Part shown: positions 22,404 through 31,833 of the stretch, one piece after another | Layout: each line of letters begins with the position of its first letter | How positions within the stretch are numbered: the stretch's first letter is position 1 | Assembly (NCBI GenBank): GCA_037974965.1 | Contig: JBBPFI010000015.1 | Span: 221,001 to 285,000, forward strand | Length of the DNA stretch: 64,000 bases | Direction: 5' to 3' | DNA from: Dacryopinax spathularia | Lineage: Eukaryota; Basidiomycota; Dacrymycetes; Dacrymycetales; Dacrymycetaceae | Notes under the pieces: generated by a model | Seen by the model: the letters and a program-made list of their open reading frames with translations, nothing else | What the model was told of the DNA's origin: nothing | Database searches by the model: none | Program-made: the position numbers and the translations under genes

Positions 22404-23849
22404 TCCAACTGTAAACGTAAATGTAAACGAGGATATGTCTGCAAGGATTGCCACAACGTCTTTGACACCTCCACCCAGCATCATTGCCCTCAGTGTCTGC
22501 CCCAGCTGGTTTGCTTCTTCTGCAAGACAGGTGGTTCAAAAGAGTCTACAGGACCACAGTTTTCCGCTTGGTCGCCAACTTACGCAAAGGCCAGGCAACA
22601 ACTTGACAACTCGACAGAGGTTCCCCCAGCTTTGTGAGCGCATGTCCAGGCCGAATTCACTTGGCACTGTCTTCCGACCAAGGAGAGCAAGGCTGAAGAT
22701 GGGGCAAGGGAGGAAGAGGAAGAACACCGGGCGAGCAAGGAAGAGCAGGCTGAAGAGCGAGTGCGCAAGGCTGAAGAGCAAGCGAGGGAGGCTGAAGCGC
22801 AAGCACGCGATGCTGAAGTGCAGATGAGAAAGGCTAAAGAGCAGGCAAGGGAAGCTGAACAGCAAGGGAGGGAGGCTGAAGAGCAATTGAGGAGGGCTCT
22901 AAAGCAGGCGAAGAAGGCTGTAGACAAGGCAGAGGTGCGGACTGCAAAGGCTGAAAAGAATGCTGCCAAAGCACTGAAGAGAGCCGAGGAGACTATCAAG
23001 ATCGCTGGAAACCGGGAAAGGCACATAAAGCTGGTCCCCAGGGTTCTAGTCAGGCTTTGGAAAGGTAAAGTTCTGATCTCTGCTTGTGACTGGTGCTAAT
23101 TGACACACAGTGGGCAAAGAACGCTATACAATGACGGAAGGCTGCCTGGAGTGGATTGACGCTCAACGCGATAAAGCCGCCCTTGTCAATGAGGCTAGTT
23201 GCTTATGAGCTCACGTTCTTCTCAGCTGACTCCATTTTAGGTATTGATTGACATAAACCAAGTCGACCTTTTTGAGCGTGTATGGTCATGGGGCCTCAAC
23301 CATGTGCTTTCCGGGTCGGACATGGGTGTTTGTGTGGTTACACACAGTCCTCCGCGCTCAGGGAAAAGCTACACCCTCGTAGGCAAGGCTGGTTTGTTTC
23401 AGCATACGCTGGAGGCTGCCCTCAACGAACATGTATCGGGTGTTATACTGAAGGTGTTGCTATGCGGAAAGAAAACCTCAGAAGCAACTGTCCCACAAAG
23501 TGAGCTCACAGTTGCACCGGGTCAAGTGATGCTCAAACACTAGTAGTTGTGACCTCTGTTGAAGAAGCAAACCTGATACTGCATACTTGGAATCCGTCGC
23601 CAATCATCCCATCGGCTCCTCAGCATGCAACTTGACAGCAAATCCCAGATCCTTTTTGTAAACCTTCGCGACCAACCAGACGACAACTTTGTATTTCACC
23701 GCATGGTAAGAGACATGGTTAAAACAGGAGTGATACCTCCAGGGAAGGGGCGAGAGTCTAGAGTCTGCAAGCACATATGTGATGCGATCCATGGCAAACC
23801 ATCCAACCTTCTGGTGCGAGTCATGCACTTTCTGATCAATAAAGGCTGA
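22404..23849 (+). CDS. Diverged kinesin-like gene (Cys-rich head, coiled coil, C-terminal motor), possibly decayed
   Basis: Three parts can be read on the plus strand. First a Cys/His-rich segment (YVCKDCHNVF, HHCPQCLPQ, CFFCK; about 22430-22540) that looks like a zinc-binding module. Then a long Glu/Arg/Ala coiled coil (about 22690-23010). Then, after HIKLVPRVLVRL, pieces matching a kinesin motor: VDLFERVWSWGLNHVLSG, a P-loop RSGKSYTLVG, a possible switch II LFVNLRDQ, and RESRVCKHICDAIHG for the late motor helix. Introns 23065-23111 and 23188-23240 have canonical ends. The order coiled coil then motor is that of kinesin-14. The P-loop lacks its first glycine and the AGSE motif is not recognisable, so motor activity is doubtful. 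Frame continuity after 23500 is unresolved. Start and end are approximate. Confidence 0.45.
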
Positions 23850-26800
23850 GACCTTTTCTCTCTAGGTTATCAGTTGCATTGGTCCCGCCGTTGATTAGCT
23901 GTCAGTACTGAGGGGGGCGCGCAGCACGCACCCTCAACTTTTTTGACTGTTTTACCAAGCCCTGTCATTATCGCATCGCTATAAGCCACAGGTCACTAGG
24001 TTGTGGCCCTCACCATGCTCGATGACCACCTCTGTACTCCGGTTTCTTGCTGCAGCAGCTCGAAGATTGGGGGAAAGATGCTCAAGTTGCCCATGATCTC
24101 CAAGACTCGGTGGCTTCTATGATGCGCTTGCACAATTCCGACCCGATCAAAGTAGGCAATATAGGCCATAGGCTGGGGTTTGCAACGTCGGCATCAATAC
24201 CGATGCATAGATGATCGCTCATCACTGCCGCTCCATTTCATCAGATAACCGCAGCGGACCCATCTCATGTCGTTGCTTTGCCCGGTTAAATTGTGCAAAG
24301 GGGCTCCACTAACGAAAATGTGAGCACCCTCGTCAGAAACCGTCAGGAGGGTGTATTGCTGCTCCTTTGCTAATGAAGGAGTGTAAGCAGAAAGCAACGC
24401 AGTGCGCCAGGTGACTTTGCTGAACATGTACTGGCGAACGAAAGGCTCCAAGAACCATTTCACAACAAGGGTGTCTAGTTTGGCTGCCCGGAAAGGCAGC
24501 AATAAGTGGAAAACGGTGCTGCAAGCAAATTGTCAAGAGAGGGGCTTGGCTGCTGACAGGAGAACAGACCGGAGTTCGTCAAGATCCCTTGCACGGTGAT
24601 TCACCATACCTTTGCAGCAAACAACAACACAAAGCACTTGTGCAAAGCTCTTCCTTAGCGTCCACGACCCAAACATATCCTGGATGAGCTATCCCGCTTT
24701 CAGTCTGGACGAAAAGAGATGCAAAGCATTTGGCCTCACCTTATGTACATCAATCAGAGTGAGCAGATGTGATCGTGGGCCGCATCTGCTTTCATCTGCT
24801 CAGCAATACACACAGGAGGTGTAGATCATCCAAAATCCTGTACAAGGACAGACCTGTTTTTTTTAATGCTAGTATATACAGAGGCAGTTTGCACCCAGCA
24901 TAAGAACGGGTGGAGTGAGGGTGCTGTCTGCTGAGGCATCAGATCTGATCTATATCACCAGGGCAAGCATGTGCAAATCAATGTTTCATCCTGATAAGCA
25001 CTTCCAAAAGCATACCGAAAACCTCTTGCTGCTGCTGGTGAGAGGCTGCAAGATTGATGAAAGCATCCATTAAGCAGCAAGGATGATGTGTGGCTAAGAG
25101 AACATGTGTTTGCCTTTTGGCAGGGCAAGCTGTGTTATTAGGGCAAGTCAAACAAATCAGTCCTTCTCAAACGTCCATGCAATGCTGCACGTGGTTGTGA
25201 CTTGAATATCTTCAGCTTCAAGCTCACTCTGCACCACTGTGCTGTCCACCACTGCACAACTGCAGACCCTGATAATTATTTCTGTCGCTTTACAGTCTGC
25301 AACCAACAGAATAGAGCAGATCACTATCTTAGGAGCTGTTTCAAATGCCCATAAAGATTCTCTCCTGCAAACAAGCTTGGGATCAAAAGAGATTAGGTTA
25401 GGTTTAAGGATCAAAGAAGAGGAATATCAGGGCTAAGACTTTTGATAACACAGGCTCACATCAACTTTCTACAGTCCCTGAAGCCATCATCTAACATGAC
25501 CTTTATGAGTGTTGTCTACAAGAATTTCCTCAAAAATCCATGTCAAGACCCTATAAGGTGAGCTCAACAACTGTCTATCTGCTGTTGCTGATGTTTCATC
25601 AGGTCAGATGGGGAAGAACAAGGAGAAGACTTGCAAACTGTGCTCTATCCACCTAGTGCAGCTCTGGATGGTACCAGAAATGAACAACTAGTCGGTATAC
25701 CTTTGTGAAGCTCTTGAAAGACAAAAAAAAGCTGCTCTTGTGATCTGCCTCCTCCACAACTTTACTCAAAATATTGCCAAAACTGCTGCAAAACTACCAG
25801 TGTATGCCCAGACAGATGCTCAGGACAACACCGATCCTGATGCACTTCTATGAAGTGTTGCATATGTGTTCTGCAGGGTCACCACTGGCAGTAGAAGCTA
25901 ACAAATCCCATAGTGGACTACTACCAAAGGAAGAAAGTCAACAACACCACAAAAAGCAGTACAGCAGCTCATCAAAGCTTGCTTTCATGCCAAAGTGTTC
26001 ATGCCATCTTGGGAGGTTCACTCTGGACTCAACTCCCTCATGTTCTCCATGGCAGCCAGTGCTACCCAGCATCAAAATGTGAAGGACTTGTGCCAACTAC
26101 GCAACATGGAGAAGGATCTGATGGAGTCTTGCTGCATCCTGTTGGGAATTCAGCAGCGCCTGGCAAAACCTCCAACAAGGTTGATGAGGATCTGAAGACC
26201 ACTATAGAGGAATATCACCGCACAGAGCTTCTTACGTTGATTGGTCAGAAAGTGGGAAATATTGTTGCCCAGTATGGGGTCAATTCAATTTGGAAAGGAG
26301 CGGATCACCCAATCAAGATCCGAATGAACTCCCAACGGTCGCGTACAAGTCTTTAGCTTACGGACAGGCAATCAAGCAAGGAATGAACCTCCAGCGGTCG
26401 CTTACCGCTTTTTTTCCCTTCCCACAGCCGTGTGACTCACAAGCTGCTCCGAGACAGCTCCTTTGGCCTGGAATGATCTCCCCATCCAATCGGCCGGGTC
26501 CGAGACGGCGAACCGAACTCCGAAACTCCGGAGACTGCCAACGGTTCAGAGCACCGAATCCGATCGCGAGCAAGACGGCCAGGGACATACCGTTCAGCCG
26601 TTATCTTACGACGAAGTCCCGATTATCAATCGAGATCAGATCCGTGGAGATGGGATCGGGTTGGTGTTGGATTTGCCTAATTCGGGCAGTGACGAGCGCG
26701 CGGTGCAGGGGTATTCGCTGTGAGTTTTGGAAGGGAATGTCTTTGGGAAAGGTGGATCCCGAAGAGGAGGACGTTCCCCTGCCGGAATACTGGGTCAGGC

Positions 26801-27493
26801 CTGGAGCGGGATAGTATAAATATCTTCTGGCGAGGTGTGCGGAGCATACACTGCTATATATAAGGTGGCTTGGCCGAACCACCGTCCGTCCGGGCCAGGG
26901 TGTTGACACTAGCTCTACGACTTGTATCGGGCAAAGACAAGGGGGATCGTCGGCGCATAAGTTTTGAGGGAGAGATTATCCCGATGGAATGGACCGGCCT
27001 GCAGGCTCGCGCAGAAGAGGAAATACTGGACGAAGCAAGACAGGGGAAAAAATTGGTGCGACGCTTCTGCATCGCCACTAGATGTTGTTGACTGGGCGCG
27101 TCAGCTGCAGGCTCCTCTTACTTCGTTCATCCGCTGAGCGATATATATGTTCACGCAAGCTTGTTTGGCGTCCACCCTGACTGATTGGCTCTTTGTGACA
27201 TACTGGCTGCAACGTTCATGTATTATGCATGGATATGAAGAGGAAATAGAGAGAGGATCGTCATGTTGAATGAGGTCAAGGAAGTCACAACATCGTCAAG
27301 ATGGGCGACAAAGGGCTACAAGCGCCAAGAAGGATAATACGAGGTCGTCAGCACTTGCTGTGCTCCCCGATCCTCTGACTAGCATGTGTCTGTATCTACA
27401 GACCGGGAGTTGTTGGGAGAAATCTGCTATATGTGTCGATGACGCAGTGTGAGCATCTTTTCCTGGACGACATTTGGGTCGTACTGACCAATG
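23850..27493. other. A+T-richer region with coding-like fragments, no confident gene
   Basis: On the minus strand, about 24830-24194, an open stretch (AAKLDTLVVKWFLEPFVRQY, KEQQYTLLTVSDEGAH) follows a good pyrimidine-AG acceptor and looks like a real or recently decayed exon of unknown family. On the plus strand, 25774-26356 has further fragments without a clear frame. At 26290-26814 composition returns to G+C-rich. Two TATA-like runs sit at about 26815-26825 and 26850-26862 with no matching gene downstream. I found no terminal repeats or transposase motif, so a mobile-element origin is only a guess. Confidence 0.35.
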
Positions 27494-28246
27494 TCACGCC
27501 ACCAAAGTCTCCAGGGCCCTCTTCGCTCCGCCACTAGTCTGATCAGGAGGGCAGGCGCCGAAAATGCAGCGTTCATCGAGCGGTGCGGGTTCCGGCTGGT
27601 CGATTCGGCATGTATCAGTATCAAGTCCGTTCCGCCTGAGCGGATCACGTACCTCGCGAGCCATCAACGTCGCTCGTGCCATCTTTGCCGCGCCGGACGT
27701 TCCATCCGGAGGACAGGCACCGAATATGCATCTCTCGTCAAGTGCCGCAGGCTCGGGCTCAGGCTGTAGATTTAACGTGTCATCGTCGGCTTGTTGACTC
27801 TGCTATCGATGGTTAGGGACGCACCTCTCGCGCAAAGACAGTCGCTCTCGCTCGCTTCGCACCTCCGCTGGTAGCATCAGGAGGGCATGCGCCAAAAATG
27901 CAGCGCTCTTCTATAGGCTCCGGAATAGCTTCAGGCTTGCGGACGAGCACAGCCCTCTTTGTGGAGTCGGGTGGACAAGCGCCAAAGATGCACGGCTCGG
28001 GTTCAGGTTCAGCAACTCGTGCAACCAAAGTTGCTCGGGCCATCTTCGCTGCTCCGGAAGTCCCGTCCGGAGGACAAGCACCGAAGATGCACCGAACATC
28101 GAGCGCCTTTGAAGCTGCATTAGCCACGTTCCTGCGTGCGGTTTTAGGTGGCCTACTCGGGCATTCGAGAAGGCGGGTGCGGCTGCAGTTGTGCCAACCA
28201 CAATGAAGAAGAGAAGCAGCAGAGTGGAGAGCTTCGAGGAGGACAT
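27494..28246 (-). CDS. Secreted tandem-repeat peptide precursor, five copies of CIFGACPPD
   Basis: Exons 28246-28157, 28106-27825, 27763-27653, 27595-27494 give 194 residues. Residues 1-23 are a clear signal peptide (Leu/Phe/Val core, then TTAAAP). The mature part is five repeats, each containing the nonapeptide CIFGACPPD (residues 36-44, 69-77, 99-107, 136-144, 171-179), usually framed by an acidic/proline lead (PEPAPLDER) and a tail such as GTSGAAKMARAT. All ten cysteines lie in these cores. Dibasic KR sites follow repeats 2, 3 and 5. The first intron (50 nt) has a CTAAT branch point and must be spliced to bring the signal peptide into the repeat frame. Introns 2 and 3 cut at the same site after ARE, so repeats 4 and 5 are one exon each. 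This resembles Kex2-processed repeat precursors of fungi. No homologue is known to me. Confidence 0.8.
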
Positions 28247-31200
28247 GGTGCTATGAATGAGCGAGCAAAGTGTGGTCGGCGAGGCGTGGGTAAGTGCTGA
28301 CTACCAAGGGTGGGGCTTAGTGCGCTGACCTCTTGTCTGCTAGATTTGCACCGGATTTATAGGCGAGAGTCCGGTCAGATTGGCCCTTACCGTATATACT
28401 TCTCCGGTCGATCGTGCCTTGTCAGCCCCATCAATGCCGCCGAAACGCCCCAACGCTAGTGCCCTCCGGGCGGTCGGGACCGGAATCCCATCTATCTTTT
28501 GGTGTGTCACTTGTGTTGTCGGCCCTGCTCTAAGCATGTTGATCACGGTAGCACCCTAGATTCCTGTAACTCATCAAGCAAGGCGATGCGCATGGCCATG
28601 CCGATGGAAGGACGATTGCTTATTGAGTTACATGGAGTTGTTGCTCGGGGAGTGCCGTGCTTCCCTGCTGACATCTGTGTCGATGTCCATTGGACTCGGC
28701 GACTATCGTCACCTTGGCATGTACGGCACGACAGCTCCGGATCATCTGTGCAAGGGTTTGACCGATATCCTTATGTTTCTCCCTTCAGCAATAAGAGTTT
28801 CACATGCCTTCGTGCAGGTCAATGCCGTTCCCTTCAGTCCTCCATACACATCGCCTGCTTTCACGTTCACAACGCCCGCTCTCCACCATGTCACCTGGCT
28901 CACCCTCACTCGGCGTAGTACGAACTGTCTTCCGGGTACCTATCAAAAGCCGACCGATCGCCCTAGCCGCTCGCATGGACCATCAGTAATCCCAAAAAGG
29001 AGAGAGAAAAAAGAACTCCACTCGGAGGAACCAGATCCGAGCAGATCACTCGAGAATCTTTCCACGTTACTTTCCTTCCCTATCGCGACCGCAACCCCCA
29101 CAAAAGAAGAGAAATTTTGCTCTCGGCTCATGCCTTGCTTTCTGTTGAATGCATGGCTAGCGTCGAAAATCGGTGGAAACCACCTGTATGCTCCAAGCAG
29201 TGCATTTGTATTCTGGCCCACTCGCTTTACGGTGGTCAATCGGCTCCACCCCCGTTCTCGTGCCGAACATGCACTCCCATAGACGGCAACTTTCGCTTCT
29301 CCGCGGGCCTAGAGTCGACTGGGAAACAGTGGACTTAGACGGCCTTCGCCATATGCTATGACGCGCGTGTTGTCCAGGAACTGAGCGCCCTGGGAACGCA
29401 TGCTTGTCCGCCAATGTAAGTTGAGACAATGGGTCGCCGCATTCTGGGGAATTCGGCGCTCTTGACTATTGAGGGAAAGTATCCTCGATACCATCTTATC
29501 TCTCATCAGCTTAGTCACTGGCGTACGACTTCGTCGGCCTTGTTGCGCCCACCTGCGCCGGTCCACGTCGAGCGCTCAATCCCTAGCGGACTGCGCACCC
29601 GCTCCATTCCTGCTGCTTCTTGTTGTATCAACTAAAGCCATGCACTCTCTCTTTGATCGTTCCCGAGACTGCCCGGCGAAAATATGTTATTGTGTCCGCA
29701 CCGCATCGCATGTCATCACCGCAAGTAACGGACCGCTGTCGGGTCTCTGCAGGGTCAGAAGGGCACGGAAGAAGAAGGCGGGGAAGTCACCCACAATTAC
29801 CTTTTCGGGAGTTAGTACAAAAAAGAATCGAGGCCGGACGAAATTAGATGTCCCTTATACGTCGTGAGCATGCAACGGTTCTTGGCATCCAATGGCTTCG
29901 AAACCGCATAGCTCACCCCATTGCCTCGCCTGTCTCAGACCGTCACACGTACAGTATCCAAACGGACAGTCATTGAAATGACCCTGAGCCTGCTGTCTGG
30001 CCCCAGCGGTCACACCTTTCGTCCTGCAGACCATATGTCAGGTTGTTCGCCGATAAAAGCTCCTGAGATCAGCCCGTGATTCCACTGCAGCCGACGGGCG
30101 CATCGCGTAGGCCGGGATGGGGAGGTGGCGAATCATGCAGAACTCTCCGACAACTGATACATCACCGACACTGCGGCGGCTAGCATCATGAGAATGCGCA
30201 TACGTACAAATTTGGGAAGCGAACAACCTCCGGCTCTTTCGCCGCATACCGTAGTCGCCAAGGGAGGAATTAGCTTAGAAACCTTCGGATTACTCAGAAC
30301 CCGGCGGTTCACGCGCAGCGGCCGTCACGGTCGGCAACCCCCTGGTAATGAGCCGGCTTTACATTATCGCGCAGTGCACATCGATCAAACGCCACAGAAC
30401 CAACGATTCATGCGACAGTCGGATTTAGAAGGGGACCAGGTGCCTTCTTGCACATGCAGAGGAATGGCTGCCCTTTCGAGGATGACGCAGGTCTATCGCA
30501 AGTTGCAGGGGAGGCACTAAGGTACGCTTCGCGTCTGCCGGGCGCGTGGCAAAGAAGCGCCCGTCTGAGCCTCGTGCCGCTACACTGGCTTTCTCCATCA
30601 GTACGCGGCACTCTCCTGCCCAACTCTCCTTCCTGACATCGTTGCGGCATTTCTGTATCTTCCACCAAATCATGCGCAGCTGACAAGGGGACGGCAGTTT
30701 TCACAAGTCCGTCTTCCACCGGCCCGGCGCCGCCTCCACTCATCGCAGTAAAAAATGCGTTATGGAAGCTGCGACGGCCTGCAGGGGTTCGCCGGTTGTT
30801 GTTCCGAGGTTTGTGCGTCGTCCTGAGGATGTTCGTGCCCGTGTTTTCACGGCAGGAAGGTGCAGGACAGAGTCAGCATTGCGGGTTCTTTGTACAATGC
30901 GCACTTTCCATTTACAAACTTGACGAATGGCTTCAGCGGCTTGTACTGATTTCAGAAGCGCACTCGGTGATTGCTTGAGTGATAGCCCATGGTTCCGTCG
31001 CCGCTGCATTACGTACCTTTGTGCGGAAAAGCTTTTGCCTTATGGCCGTAGACGCTCGAGTAACTCCGTCCAATCATTCCTTATCGATGCCTTGCGGGGC
31101 CGAGATAAAGACGGTCGGTATTCAGATTTAGCACATGCTTCCCTTCTTCTGGTGATGGCACGTGGGCAATCGAGATTGCTCGCGATGTTTCCGACCTCGT

Positions 31201-31833
31201 AGAAGCGGGTCCGTCACGTTGCAAAGCCGTGCTCCTACTGCAATAGTCGCGAGTGCGCTTGCGTTTTCTTGTGGATTGATTACGAGATGAGGGAACAAGG
31301 GATGTCAGGATCTAACGAGTTGCGAAGATCCAACCCATGCATTACGGCGTCGCGGATCACCGGATCATGCGACGGAATGAGCGTCGCCGCACTATCATCT
31401 GAGCGTAGTGCGGCGATAGACGACTTTTCAGAACCAGTTGTGCTTCCTGGGAAACGGCTTCTCGCAGGGGCACGATTCGCTCATGGGACTTGCGCCGGAA
31501 TTCACCGGCACCAACTGCGAGTCGCGGACGCGATGACAGAAGGTCTTGGAGGGTTGACAGGGTGTTGAGAGCGCTGGCAAAGTAGGGACGAAATCCGTTG
31601 GGGATATTGATAGACCACGTCACTGCGATTGGTGTATAGGATACATGATGGCGTGTGGGCGAAGTGCAAAGTAAAAGACGATGATTGGAGCGGAGGCGAA
31701 GGGGAAGCCATGGGAAATGATGCACAGACCAGTCCAAAAAAGAGGGTTGAACAAAAAACGGATGAGGCGAAACACATTACACGTAGAACCTGGCCTATGC
31801 GTAAGTATTGTGGCAGTGGACCCGGGAAGTTGC
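28247..31833. other. 3.6-kb region without a recognisable gene
   Basis: Bounded by the start of the repeat-peptide gene and the stop of the IQGAP gene. Apart from the TATA box near 28356 I see nothing I can support. The open frames (for example 28623-29282 plus and 30408-30743 minus) have biased composition, no domain motifs and no convincing splice pattern. It is several times longer than the typical spacer in the gene-dense half of the window. Confidence 0.5.
28356..28361 (-). promoter_or_regulatory. TATA box of the repeat-peptide gene
   Basis: TATAAA on the minus strand about 110 bp before the start codon at 28246, a spacing like that of the methyltransferase gene. It supports 28246 as the true start region. 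Confidence 0.55.

Noticed and set aside
22100-26400. Transposable element with terminal repeats
   Set aside because: I could find no inverted or direct terminal repeats, target duplication or transposase/reverse-transcriptase motif by eye.
27494-28246. Interpretation of the CIFGACPPD gene as a mating-pheromone precursor
   Set aside because: Basidiomycete pheromone precursors end in a CAAX farnesylation box and lack a signal peptide. Here there is a signal peptide and the C-terminus (ETLVA) has no cysteine.
27494-28246. Homology to animal vasopressin/oxytocin genes
   Set aside because: Only the nine-residue layout is similar; there is no neurophysin domain and the residues in the ring differ. 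Kept as a structural resemblance only.
28623-29282. 219-codon plus-strand frame
   Set aside because: No hydrophobic pattern, motif or splice support. Treated as chance.
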